This document shows positions 49,939 to 61,689 of a DNA stretch of 64,000 nucleotides, one piece after another (the first letter of the stretch is position 1; each line of letters opens with the position of its first letter). The position numbers and the translations under genes were made by a program. The stretch comes from Hyperoodon ampullatus (taxonomy: Eukaryota > Chordata > Mammalia > Artiodactyla > Ziphiidae), in assembly GCA_949752795.1 (NCBI GenBank), contig OX457058.1, forward strand, positions 154,824,353 through 154,888,352, given 5' to 3'. A model generated the notes under the pieces. That model was given only the letters and a program-made list of their open reading frames with translations, ran no database searches and was not told the origin of the DNA.

Positions 49939-50512
49939 GTTTCCTTTTATTACTATTAGTATTACAGAAAGTGGCACCTTATAGGAGCTCAACAAGTATT
50001 TGTAAATGAAAATACACATTATGCTCTTTGCTCTGTCACAGAAGGGGTTAACTTATGATGATTACACAATTAATATTAGAACATTTCTAGAACCCATATC
50101 CGACACCCTCTAGTCTCAGCTGGACTGGAGATCAAGTTCACTCTAAACAAACACAGGCTATAAACCCTTACAGAATATTTCATATTCCGGATTCACCATG
50201 CAAGAGGGCTCTTAAGAGGCCTTTCAGTCACTCTAACTTGAGAATTACACTGTCGACAAGGCAATCAAGAAAACATATTGGCATATCACTCCCTCCAGGT
50301 CAAAAAATTTCACATTAAGCAGACAAGAGTGTGACACTCTGTATTATTATTCAAGGGAAGTTTAAGAACGCCAATGAATACCAAGACACATTTGCCTGAA
50401 CAGTAATATTTTTTCCAGAAAATGAAGAAGGAAAAAAAAAAGGCAAAGGAAGAAATTTTTTTAAAGTCAAGACTAAGCACACACCATAAAACATGACTTT
50501 TTGGAGGGCCAT

Positions 50513-50888
50513 GGGCAGAATGTTAGAGGCTGAGTGTTTGTGTCTCTGCCCCATTCATATGTTAAAGCCCTAAACCCCCAGTGTGAAGGTATTTGAAGGT
50601 TGGGCCTTTGGGAGATAATTATGTTTAGGTCATGAGGGTGGGACCCTCTTGATGTGATTAGTGCTCTAATAAGAAGAGATGGCAGAGATCTCCACTGAGG
50701 AAAGGCCATGTGAGCATACTATGAGAAAGTGGCTGTCTACAAGCCAGGAAGAGGGTCCTCGCAAAGAACTGAACCTGCCAGCACCTCTGATCTTGGACTT
50801 ACCAGCCTCCAGAATCGTGAGAAATAAATATCTGTTGTTTAAGCCACCCCATCTATGGTATTTTGTTATAGCAGCCTGAACTAAGACA
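50513..50888 (+). repeat. MST-type LTR (ERVL-MaLR)
   Basis: TGTTTGTGTCTCTGCCCCAT TCATATGTTAAAGCC, TTGGGCCTTTGGGAGATAAT, GGTCATGAGGGTGGGACCCT and GTATTTTGTTATAGCAGCCT GAACTAAGACA follow the known MST/THE-like LTR from one end to the other. It is a solo LTR with no internal genes. Confidence 0.8.
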
Positions 50889-50942
50889 GAGGTAAAGAGA
50901 CATAATGCATATAACCTACTCTCAATTGGTTCAGGAAAAAAT

Positions 50943-50943
<1 letters not shown>

Positions 50944-50974
<31 letters not shown>
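50944..50974. repeat. (GT)n microsatellite
   Basis: About 15 GT units followed by (AG)4, next to the end of the MaLR-type LTR. Confidence 0.95.
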
Positions 50975-50978
<4 letters not shown>

Positions 50979-53186
50979 AGAGAGTGAATGATGGACAATT
51001 TCCTCATAAATCATTTGTGAGTCAGTTGCAGTTATACTGTACCTTTATCTTTTAATACTTCAGTGCATATTTCTAAAAACAAAGATATTCTTTTACATTA
51101 CTATAGAACAATTATCAAACTCAGGAAATTGCTAGAATACTAATACGTACTTTATTTAGATTCTGCTAATCGTCCTAAGAGTGTCCTTTGTAGCAAAAGA
51201 AAGTCCTGGATAATGTATTGTATTCTCTCTTTAGTTTCAGAAAAGAAAAAAAAGGGGGTTTTCATTACACTGTAAAATGACTTAGAAGGAATAATCCTGA
51301 GCAGTGGTTTCGAGAATCCCATGAAAGGACACAAAGTAACTATGCAATTTTGGGGAAGTAATTATTGGAAAACAGAAGCTTACATTTCTGACATAGATAC
51401 AAAATCATATAAGCATGAGTTTTTAAAGCAAATAAACACAGTCCCCCTTAATGTGACAGCAGGATGACAGAACCAGCCTATCACAACAGAACCTGCCCAC
51501 CTAGTAGATAGTCTGGGACATTATTTAAAAAATTAATGTCCAATATGAACCACCCATTATGCATCAGCAATCAAAGGACTGTTATGTCTTTTCCTTTAAA
51601 TGAACCCTATACATTTCCAGTGATACGCTGTGTTGTTCCTTAAAATAAGTTCTGCTGAAATGGTTCTTTACTGGAATTTTACTAAAAATATACTAGCCTC
51701 TCACTACTGCCTACCACACATACTAGAGAAAATAGTTTGGAGCTTTATGCCCATCACACAAGCTATGCCACACTCTGAACATATATTTCCAGAAGCGTCT
51801 TCTTTTTCTTGGCAGGCAAATTTTGAAAAGTAGGGAGTCCACATTTTATCTTGCAATCAGGGAATTTCTGTTGGTAAGTAACTCACATGGAATGGACTAA
51901 GGAGTGCTTCCAAAGCCAGCTGTGAAACACCTATATTTTGACATTACCATATTCCTACTGAAAACTCAAAAATGCAGACCTCCAAGTATATATGCACTGC
52001 AGGATTTCAGTCAGTGTCATCCTGTGCACTCCGGGCAGTGATGTTCTGCACAGGAGTTATTATTTTCACTTGCCACTCACAGCTCTGTAGCACTTCCCTA
52101 TCTCTAGATAAGCATCAGGGTATGAAAGACGGATGTAATAGGAGATTTGCATACCAGTGCAGCTCTGCCACAAATTCCACATCTTTTTCTGAGCTCTATT
52201 CCACCTCTAACATGTTCTAGGCCTGTTAACACCGTGCCCTGCACTCTGGCTTTGTAGTTGACACGAACTGGAAAGGCAACCCAGTTTGCATCAGTCTCCC
52301 TTCTCTGGGAATACTCCCTTATATCAGGGGTGGGTCCCTGGTGGTCACATCTGTGCAATATGACCGATTTCCTGGGTCATAATTGACTGGCACAGCGGTA
52401 GGCACCTATGCCAAAATGAACCCAACAACCCTCTCTCGTGGGGATTTAAAATTTCAGTGGGGAAGGAGTCTGAAGGACACTGGACTGCCAACGTCCTGGA
52501 GAAAAGGTCCATAAATTCCTGTTGCCAAGGTGTCAAGCGCTGTATTATTTCCTGACATTTTACCTTTCCTGAGTTGTTCATCAATTCCTCCCTACTTTTT
52601 CCTTTTCTTTTGTTGTATACCTATCATCCTTGCAACAAATCACCTTTTTGTTTAGCTAGAGTCAGTTGCTATCAACTGAAAGAAATTTAACAGATACAGA
52701 CTCTACGTTAAAATTCTTAGAACTTCATTTCTGCACTTACTGAACAGGTTTTTATATGTTGGCATAGCCTGCAAACTTTTACGTCTTTAGCAAATTTTAA
52801 AAAATGGTTCCCCACTTTGTCAATTTTGTGCATTTGGAACATTGTGGACTGTCTTATCTAGGATAAGGGATACCTGGTTCAAAATCCTAAGTACTTACTT
52901 CCCTATATTAAGGGACATCAGATTCTAATTGCCCGCTATAACTAACCTCTTCCCAGGTTCTCAATAATACCCATGAAGATAGAGCCAAAAGAGAAAAAAA
53001 GTCAGAACTAGTATTTTTTTTTAAAAGGGCAATAAAAGGCCTCAAATCAAAATTCAGACAGTATCTGTCTGCTAAGTTCATCTAACTACAGAGAACATGC
53101 TCATAACTGTTAAACAAGACTAACTTTTCACAGCAGAAAAATCACAAACTAAAGGGCAAGTAATAGACTATTTAATACAAGATTTT

Positions 53187-53391
53187 TTTTTTTTTTTTTT
53201 GCGGTACGCGGGCCTCTCACTGTTGTGGCCTCTCCCGTTGCGGAGCACAGGCTCTGGACGCACAGGCTCAGCGGCCATGGCTCACGGGCCCAGCTGCTCC
53301 GCGGCATGTGGGATCTTCCCGGACCGGGGCACGAACCCGTGTCCCCTGCATCAGCAGGCGGACCCTCAACCACTGCGCCACCAGGGAAGCC
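53187..53391 (-). repeat. CHR-type SINE, short form, before the SEC24C pseudogene
   Basis: Minus orientation. The target duplication TTAATACAAGATTTT lies at 53172-53186 and 53392-53406. Confidence 0.97.
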
Positions 53392-54011
53392 TTAATACAA
53401 GATTTTAAGGGAACTGGAAGTGGAGCCTGGGAGCCTTGACATTAGGAATGAAGTCGAACCTGGATCGGGAGCCGGGTGAAACCAAGTCAGTCAGCCCCAC
53501 CTGTGCTGCCATTTGGGGAGCCTCAGCCTGTCCACCCAGGGTGTCATCAATCTGGCTGTGGTGGGCAACCGGGACCCACAGCCCCATCCCCTGTGGAGCC
53601 TCCAGTGGCCCAGTGCCAGGCTATGGGCAAACCCCTCCCCCAGGTGTTTCAAGAATCCCACCTTCTCCAGGGCCACCTCCAACCTCAACAGCACAGGGCC
53701 CTTGTGGCCAGACAGCATATGGCCACCTTGGCCAAGGAGAGGTACAGAATGGGCCAAGCTCCACTGTTCAGATGCAGAGGTTCCCTGGGTCTCAGCCATT
53801 TGGGTTAGTCCCACTGGTTCCCGTGGTCAGCCAGCCAGCTGTGCTTCAGCCCTATGGCCCTCCCCTGACAAGTACACAGGTGACTGCTCAGCTGGCCAGA
53901 ATGCAGATCAGTGGTGCTGTGGCCCCAGTGCCTCCTGCTCCGGGTCTAGGCTATGGTCCACCAACATCACTTGCCTCAGCCTCAGGAAGTTTCCCTAACA
54001 CCAGTCTGCAT

Positions 54012-54051
54012 GGCTCCTACCCTCAGGGCCAGGCTCCTACCCTCAGGGCCA
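54012..54051 (+). repeat. 20-bp tandem duplication in the SEC24C pseudogene
   Basis: The unit GGCTCCTACCCTCAGGGCCA (54012-54031) is repeated once exactly at 54032-54051. As 20 is not a multiple of three, it shifts the old reading frame. The parent gene, as recalled, has a single unit here. Confidence 0.9.
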
Positions 54052-56441
54052 GGCTCCTCCCCTTAGCCAGGCCCAGGGTCATCCTGGGGCCCAGCCTTCC
54101 CAGCAATCTGTCCCACCACAGGCCTCCAGCTTCATACCCCCAGCTTCAGGGGGTCCTTGAATGCCTTCGATGACTGGTCCACTCCTGCCTGGACAGAGTT
54201 TTGGGGGGCCCCCAGGGAGCGAGCCCAACCAAGTGTCCTCACCTCCTCAAGCTCTGCCCTCTGGCACCCAAATGACTGGCTCCCAGGACCACCACCACCT
54301 ATGCACTCCTCCCAGCAGCCAGGCTACCAGCTGCAACAAAATGGTTCCTTTGGACCAGCCCAGGGCCCTCAGCTCAATTATGGAAGTCCTTACCCAGGAG
54401 CAGACACTTGAGGCAGCCAGCCAGGGACACCTCAACTATTGCCTCCTAAGTGCCTGTACCCTGATGCCATCCCGAGCCCTATTCAGGTTACTGAGGATGA
54501 CAGGAACAACCAGGGTTCAGAGCCACTGGTTACTGGTGTATGGGGCCAGGTGCCACCCTTAGTCAACACCAACTTCCTGGTGAAAGACCATGGGAATGCA
54601 AGTCCCCGATATATCTGATGCACATCCTATAATATCCCTTGCACATTTGACGTGTCTAGCAGGCTCAGGAGCCCCTGGCAGCTGCCATCAAGCTGCTGGC
54701 AAGCCTGCCCCCAGAGGAGGCTTCACCATATATCGCTGACCACGGGGAATCTGGCCCTTCACGCTGCAGTCGCTGCAAAGCATACATGTGCCCCTTCATG
54801 CAGTTCATTGAGGGAGGGAGGCGTTTCCAGTGCTGCTTTTGTAGCTGTATCAATGATGTTCCCCGCCCCCCGCCCCGTATTTTCAACATCCGGATCATAC
54901 TGGCAAATGTGTGGATGCTTATGACTGTCCTGAGCTATCCCTGGGCTCTTGTGAATTCTTGGCCACTGTAGATTACTGCAAGATCAGTAAGGTCCCCAGC
55001 CCTCCTGCCTTATCTTCGTGATGGATGTCTCCTACAATGGCATCAGGAGTGGTCTTGTAAGGCTCCTCTGTGAGGAGCTCAAGTCCCTGTCAGACTTTCT
55101 GCCTCAGGAGGGCAGGGCAGAAAAGTCAGCAATCCACGTTGGCTTTGTCACCTATAGTAAGGTACTCTGCTTCTACAATGTGAAGAGCTCACTGGCCCAG
55201 CCACAGGTGATGGTTGTATCTGATGTGGGTGACATGTTTGTGCCACTGCTGGATGGCTTCCTGGTCAACGTCAATGAGTCTCGGGCAGTCATCACCGGCT
55301 TATTGGATCAGATTCCAGAAACATGTGCAGACACAAGGGAGACGGAGACAGTATTTGTTCCTGTTATCCAGGCTGGCATGGAGGCTCTGAAGGCTGCTGA
55401 GTGTGCAGGGAAGCTATTTCTGTTCCACACCTCCCTGCCCATCGCAGAGGTGCCAGGGAAACCGAAGAACAGAGACGACAGGAAGTTGATCAACACAGAC
55501 AAGGAGGAGACTCTGTTACAGCCTCAGACAGGTGCCTATCAGACACTGGCCAAAGAGTGTGTGGCCCAAGGCTGCTGTGTAGACCTCTTCCTCTTCCCCA
55601 GCCAGTATGTGGAAGTGGCCATGCTCTCTGTTATACCCCAGCTAAGTGGTGGCTCTGTCTATAAATATGCTTGCTTTCAGGTGGAGAATGACCAGGAATG
55701 GTTCCTTAGTGACCTGGGTCAGAATGTACACAAGGTCACTGGCTTTGATGCTGTAAAGAGGGTCCCAACAAGCACTGGTGTCCGTGCTGTAGATTTCTTT
55801 GGGGCTTTCTACGTGAGCAACACAGAAGATGTGGAGCTGGCTGGGCTGGAGGGGGACGAGACGGTGACTGTGGAGTTCAAGCATGACGATCGGCTCAGTG
55901 AAGAGAGTGGAGCCCTCCTGCCGTGTGCCCTGCTCTACCCCAGCTGCGCAGGGCAGCGATGGCTCCGCATCCACAACCTGGCCCTCAACTGTGCATCCCG
56001 CTGGCTGATCTGTACTGAAACTGTGAGACTGACGCGCTCACCAACTACATGGCCAAGTTTGCATACCGGGACCTCCTGAACAGCCCTGTGAATATTATTT
56101 GTGACACTCCCATCACTCAGTGTGCCCAGATCTTGGCCTGTTACAGAAAGAACTGTGCCAGCCCCTGCTCTGTGGGACAGGTGATCCTTCTTGAGTGCAT
56201 GAAGCTACTCCCAGTTTACCTGAACTCTCTGTTGAAGAGTGACGTCCTGCAGCCTGGAGCTGAAGTCACTACTGATGACCGTGCCTGTGTCCAACAGCTA
56301 GTTACCTCCACGGACATGGCTGAGACCAATGTCTTCTTCTATCCTCAGCTCCTACCATTAACCAAGTCTCCCCATTGAGAATACCACTGAACCACAGGCA
56401 GTTCGAGCATCTGAAGAGCATCTAAACAATGGGGATATATA

Positions 56442-56518
56442 TTGGGTTGGCCAAAAAGTTCGTTCGTTTTCCATAACATCTTATGGAAAAACCTGAACGA
56501 ACTTTCTGGCCAACCCAA
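56442..56518. mobile_element. mariner-derived MITE (palindromic)
   Basis: 77 bp bounded by TTGGGTTGGCCA and TGGCCAACCCAA, with about 37-bp terminal inverted repeats and almost no centre. TA target duplications lie at 56440-56441 and 56519-56520. Removing the element and one TA restores an uninterrupted SEC24C sequence, so the insertion is precise. It is the internal-deletion type of mariner known from cattle and relatives and comparable with human MADE1. Confidence 0.95.
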
Positions 56519-57929
56519 TATCTGCTGGAGAATGGGCTCAACCTCTTCCTCTACGTGGGAACAAGTGTCCAGCAGGGTGTTGTCCAGAGCCTCTTCGGCG
56601 TCTCCTCCTTCAGTCAGATCACCAGTGGCTGGAGCGTTCTGCCAGTTCTGGATAATCTGCTGTCCAAGAAGGTGCGAGGCCTCGTGGATGGTTTGAGGGC
56701 ACAGAGATGACGGTACCTGAAGCTTATCATGGTGAAATAAGAGGACAAGCTGGAGATGCTGTTCAAACACTTCCCAGCGGAAGACAAGAGGCTGAGTGGG
56801 GGAGAATCCGACGTGGACCCTGGACCCTGTCTGTCATATGCACAAGGAGATTTGGCAGCTACCAAGCTATAGCAAGTGGGTAAACAGCATAGGGTCCAGG
56901 CCAGCTTCCAGAAAGTACCCCAGGATAGCAGAGAAATTGGGACAGTTCCATATCTTATAAGTCATGTAAGCTGACCTCAGTCTCTTTGGAGGAAGGGGGA
57001 GGTATAAGGAGACACTTTCTTCTGGGCTCAAGTACCCTACCACTCTGTCACGTCCTGCTGCTGGAAGGTGCCCCTATCCCCTCACTTTACCCTCCTTTTC
57101 CTACTAATCCTGTTGTAATGAATGTAGTTTCTCAGTTCATTGTATATGATTTGGTGTTGGAGGATTTGGAGCCACCCAGACCCTCGCAATATTACGTGTC
57201 CCTTTGGACCAGCCTCCAAGAAGAGAAGGGCAGGCGGGAAGGAGTAAGGGTCCCAGGGGGAGGGGCTGCTAATTCATCTCAGTGTAATCAACAACTTCCT
57301 CTATTAGGGATAAACATACATACAGGTGCACAAGGGTCGGGTACAGACCATACACAGTAGAGAGAAAAGGGGTCAGTCTTCTAGGGCCTGGAAGTCAATA
57401 GCCAACTCAAGAGTCACTAAGGGTGGTTGACTAGCTTTCTCGCTCTGCTTCCACTGTTCTTTCTCTCTCCTGCAATGATTGGTGATCGCTTGGTGGACAG
57501 AGGAACATTATCAGAGATGAATGAGCTTGGGAACAGAGTTGTAAAGTGTATTAACACCTGGGAGAGGTATCAGCCTCCTTTCCAGCTGGAGAGGCCCCAA
57601 CACTGGATGGTTCTGTAGGGAGCCTGGCCATCAACTTGCAGTACCTCACAGAGCCAGCCCGCATCCCACTCTGAGCTCCTGCTGGAAACACTGCTCTCCA
57701 AGCTGGGGGTTGCTGGGGAGAGAGGCAGAGGTGGCTAGTCTCTCCTGCCAGGACACCACTCAGGCTTTCGTACTGAAAGAGTGGCTGACGGTTATCTCCC
57801 AACCTGACCTGGCTGCGGCAGGACAAGGGCTAGGCTCGATGGTGGCCAGGCTTGCCTTCTCCCAGCCTGGGATACCCCTGCTCTGGACCTCTCATTTCTC
57901 TTCATTAGTTTATTTTTCAATGCACCTTT

Positions 57930-58134
57930 TTTTTTTTTTTGCGGTACACGGGCCTCTCACTGTTGTGGCCTCTCCCGTTGCGGAGCACAGGCTCCGGACG
58001 CACAGGCCCAGTGGCCATGGCTCACAGGCCCAGCCGCTCCGCGGCAATGTGGGATCTTCCCAGACCGGGGCACGAACCCGTGGTCCCCTGCATCGGCAGG
58101 TGGACTCTCTGCCACTGCGCCACCAGGGAAGCCC
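57930..58134 (-). repeat. CHR-type SINE, short form, in SEC24C 3' UTR copy
   Basis: Minus orientation. The target duplication TTCAATGCACCTTT lies at 57916-57929 and 58135-58148. It was inserted after the retrocopy was made. Confidence 0.96.
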
Positions 58135-58176
58135 TTCAATGCACCTTTAATTTGCAAAGAAATAAACTAAGATGTA

Positions 58177-58315
58177 GGGAATTCCCTGGCGGTCCAGTGG
58201 TTGGGACTCCACACTTTCACTGCCATAGGCCTGGGTTCAATCCCTGGTCGGGGAACTAAGATCCTGGAAGCCATACAAAGCAGCCAAAAAAATAAAATAA
58301 AATGTAAAAAAATTT
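58177..58315 (+). repeat. CHR-type SINE, compact form
   Basis: GGGAATTCCCTGGCGGTCCA to GCAGCCAAAAAAATAAAATA. It starts 11 bases after the SEC24C AATAAA. No sure target duplication. Confidence 0.9.
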
Positions 58316-59399
58316 TTAGGAAAATTGACTGTTCCGGAAGAAAAAAAAACAAACCCCTAGTTAGAGCTTTTCCTCATGTCGTACTGTGGAAGAGACAGCT
58401 AACTTGCCCCTTGTATATATTCTCCATAAGTTCCCATTAGTAATAGACTCTCTCAGTTTTAGCTGGGTACAAGGCTACCCAGCTACAGTCCACATTCCCA
58501 ATCTCTCTTGCAGCAAAAGGTAACCGTGTGAGGAATTTGGGCCAGTAGGAAATGAACAGAAATGATGAGTACCAGGGCTGGATTACATCCTTTAAAACAG
58601 CAACTGCTTTCCCTCACTTCTCTTTCCTTCTGCCTGTGGCCTAGGACATAGATGTGGTTGAAGATGCTAACTGAAGACGACATCCTCAAAGACTGCAAGA
58701 CAACAAAGAAGATACCTCATAACCTACCTGCCCAGGACTACCTGTCTATCTCCAGACTTCACAAAGAGAAATCATTTCCATCTTGTTTATTTAAATGTCA
58801 CATTTATAGCAACAAAAACAAAAAAATCAGAAAACAATATTGAGGCTTTTGCTTCCAAGTTGGAGGTAATATGTAGAGGCAAGCCATCACTTTTCACAGA
58901 AAAACTACATAAAACTAAGCAGATTACTCAAAACAAGAAGTCGTTTTAAAGACAATGAAGAACTGTTTTCCATGCAAAGAGGACAAGATGACCTAAAATT
59001 CCCAAGAGGGAAAAGCCTTTCCTTAGTGAGCTGAAATTGCTAGTCATTTTCTCTCCTTGTGGTATTTGCAGAGTTTGAACAGGAACTGATCATAACTGGA
59101 CTTGCCAGAGGCAGAGAAACTCTACCAAGAGAAAGAAAAACCAACAGACTCTATAACAGCTATATAGGTTAGTATGAAGAGTCCCAGATAAGTGACCAGC
59201 TTTCTGCATAGGACGTTTACTAAGTGCTGGAGAAGCTGGGGAGATGGACTAGAAAGGTGACTTGAAATCAACCAGTCTTACAATGCTTAAGAGGTAAAGT
59301 CATACCAGAGGGAGGGGCCTACAACAAACACACAATGGATCTTATCCTTGAGACGCTGTACTCACTAGAGTGAACTGAATTTACCTAAAAACTCAGCCC

Positions 59400-59760
59400 A
59401 GGACTTCCCTGGTGATGCAGTGGTTAGGAATCCGCCTGCCAATGCAGGGGACACGGGTTCGATTCCTGGTCCGGGAAGATCACACATACCACGGAGCAAT
59501 TAAGCCCGTGTGCCACAACTACTGAGCCTGCACTCTAGAGCCCGGGAGGCACAACTACTGAGCCCATGTGCCACAACGACTGAAGCCCGCGCGCCTAGAG
59601 CCCGTGCTCCGCAACAAGAGAAGCCACTGCAATGAGAAGCCCCCGCACTGCAATGAAGAGTAGCCCCCACTCGCCGCAACTAGAAAAAGCCCACGCACAG
59701 CAATGAAGACACAACGCAGCCAAAAATAAACAAATAAATTTATTAAAAAAAAAAAAAAAC
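59400..59760 (+). repeat. CHR-type SINE, long form
   Basis: GGACTTCCCTGGTGATGCA to a long (AAAT)/A tail. The target duplication AACTCAGCCCA lies before 59401 and at 59761-59771. Confidence 0.94.
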
Positions 59761-59877
59761 AACTCAGCCCAGCCCACCCAGCTCAAACCCTGGTTAGATG
59801 GAGGTGCTCAGGCCCTTGCCATATCTAAGACAGCAAAAGGCAAAAACAACATTGACTTTAGTCTCTGCAGGTGTTTT

Positions 59878-60056
59878 GTTTTGTTTTTTTTAATGCCGTA
59901 CACGGGCCTCTCACTGCTGTGGCCTCTCCTGTTGCAGAGCACAGGCTCCGGACGCGCAGGCTCCGCGGCACGTGGGATCCTCCCGGACCGGGGCACGAAC
60001 CCGCGTCCCCAGCATTGGCAGGCGGACTCTCAACCACTGCGCCACCAGGGAAGCCC
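59878..60056 (-). repeat. CHR-type SINE, short form, internally deleted
   Basis: Minus orientation. About 30 bp between the GACGCGCAGG and CGCGGCACGT blocks are missing, with GCTC microhomology at the join (near 59960). Flanks TCTGCAGGTGTTTT and TCTGAAGGTTTTTT form an imperfect target duplication. Confidence 0.9.
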
Positions 60057-60386
60057 TCTGAAGGTTTTTTATTCACAGTGTTCAGCAATCAATCAAAAAA
60101 TCCTGCTTTCCCAGGAGGCTGGGAGAGAAAACAGGAGTATGACTGAAAAAGAGAAGGCACGGTATACAGTAGTCTACAGTCACCTTATATTTCAGTACTG
60201 CTAGTCTTGGGTAATCTCTCACCCCTTGATCCCACGCTTTAATTTCATGTCCCCAGAAGTGTAGATTCCTGTTAAAGTTTTTTTAACATTTCTAAAACTG
60301 CAAAAATAATTTTCAGACATCAAAGACTCCCCTAGGAACCCAGAGCCCCCTTTCTACCAGAGAGCTCAAAATCATCATAATCATCT

Positions 60387-60531
60387 CATTCTTTTCACTC
60401 CTTCCAAATATTTCATTTCTATCTATATGTCAAGATCTGTACAAGGTATTTGACCATACAAATAAGAGATAGTCCTTTTTCAAGTCTTCAAGAATTCTGC
60501 ATTTTTAAGAGAAAAAGCATGCAAAGATCAA
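60387..60531. repeat. 145-bp tandem duplication, first unit
   Basis: It starts CATTCTTTTCACTC and ends AGCATGCAAAGATCAA. The next base begins a second, about 93 percent similar unit at 60532-60647, which continues after the inserted SINE at 61005-61047. Confidence 0.92.
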
Positions 60532-61047
60532 CATTCTTTTCACTCATTCAACAAATATTTCATTTCCATCTACATGTCAAGATCCATACAAGGTATTTGA
60601 CCATACAAATAAGAGATAGTCCTTTTTCAAGTCTTCAAGAATTATGCTTTTTTTTTTTTTAAGGAAGAGACTGCCCTTAAATATAATAGTGTTTATTTAT
60701 TTTTACTTGTTGACAGTTTGTTTTATGTATTTATTTATTTATGGTTGTGTTGAGTCTTCGTTTCTGTGCGAGGGCTTTCTCTAGTTGTGGCAAGCGGGGG
60801 CCACTCTTCATCGCGGTGCACAGGCCTCTCACTATCGCGGCCTCTCTTGTTGCAGAGCACAGGCTCCAGATGCGTAGGCTCAGTAATTGTGGCTCACGGG
60901 CCCAGTTGCTCCGCGGCATGTGGGATCTCCCCAGACCAGGGCTCGAACCCGTGTCCCCTGCATTGGCAGGCAGATTCTCAACCACTGCGCTACCAGGGAA
61001 GCCCGAATTATGCATTTTTTAAGAGAAAAAGCATGCAAATATCAACA
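60532..61047. repeat. 145-bp tandem duplication, second unit, split by a SINE
   Basis: The unit occupies 60532-60647 and 61005-61047. The break is at GAATTATGC, which is duplicated on both sides of the SINE insertion. Confidence 0.9.
60648..61004 (-). repeat. CHR-type SINE (hybrid form) with 3' extra segment
   Basis: Minus orientation. Going 5' to 3' in SINE sense: GGGCTTCCCTGGTAGCGCA (ends 61004), body, an (AAAT)n tail near 60722-60742, then about 59 bp of unrelated sequence (60661-60719) and a 13-base A run (60648-60660 as T). The target duplication GAATTATGC lies at 60639-60647 and 61005-61013, outside the extra segment. This fits a 3' transduction. Confidence 0.85.
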
Positions 61048-61689
61048 TGATTGTTGAGATAAAAGAATAAAGAAACTATTTTAAGGGATACTGTCTAAAG
61101 GGATTTATATATAAATGCAGAGGACGAAAAATGCACACAAAGTGAGAAGCATTTCTATTACAAGCAATTCTCAAGTTGTCTCACTTTTCTTCTTCACATT
61201 ACTGATGACAAAACCAAGGAAAATTTAAGCTATTTGTCCAGTCACAAGAAAGTTAGATTCAAAGTCAGGATGAGAATCTAAGTCTCTACATTTTCCATTT
61301 GTTACCATTTCTTAGTCATATTCCTGAGATTTTCTATGAATCAAATTTTCTTTTAATTATTTCAGATATAATACAACTTAATCTGATTGTTTTAAAATTA
61401 TCAGTGGCTTAAAATTAGAATTTAACTTTAAACTCAACCTTCGTGCTCATTTTTGCTATTTCATATAATTAGCTATTTTTGCTATTCATATTATCAGCTA
61501 TACATGGATTGAGATAAATGGTTATATGAGTTTCATTTCCCCTGCTAAAAAAATGTCTGTTTTTAGGAAACCAGAATTAACACTAATTAACTTAGCTGCC
61601 CTGGAAATAACCTGCTTCCTTTGCCTACATACAAAGCCACAATTGTACAGGAGGCGATAAAGATATTATCCTTTAGCATGTACAGCACA

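Larger units (their letters stand above)
53407..58176 (+). pseudogene. SEC24C: SEC24C processed pseudogene
   Basis: A near full-length intronless copy of SEC24C mRNA, the COPII coat cargo adaptor, antisense to SPTLC2. It starts with a short 5' UTR, and the initiator ATG has become GTG at 53476. Next comes the proline/glutamine-rich N-terminal region with several frame breaks, then the zinc finger with CxxC at 54764-54775 and a second Cys group at 54831-54848. The longest intact part is 55018-56079 (353 codons: the trunk domain with [12 protein letters not shown] and AVDFFGAFY). The helical and gelsolin-like domains follow in shifted frames. The 3' UTR ends at an AATAAA (58161-58166). Frameshifts, stops, a 20-bp tandem duplication, a MITE (56442-56518) and a SINE (57930-58134) break it. 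The parent poly(A) tail is not visible. A compact SINE begins right at the expected cleavage site. Confidence 0.96.

Noticed and set aside
52000..52600. Possible gene fragment with open frames on both strands
   Set aside because: Frames are short, without splice context or recognised motifs. I left it as unassigned intron.
57427..57826. Open frames on both strands in the late part of the SEC24C copy
   Set aside because: They lie in the 3' UTR portion of the retrocopy. No domain is recognisable.
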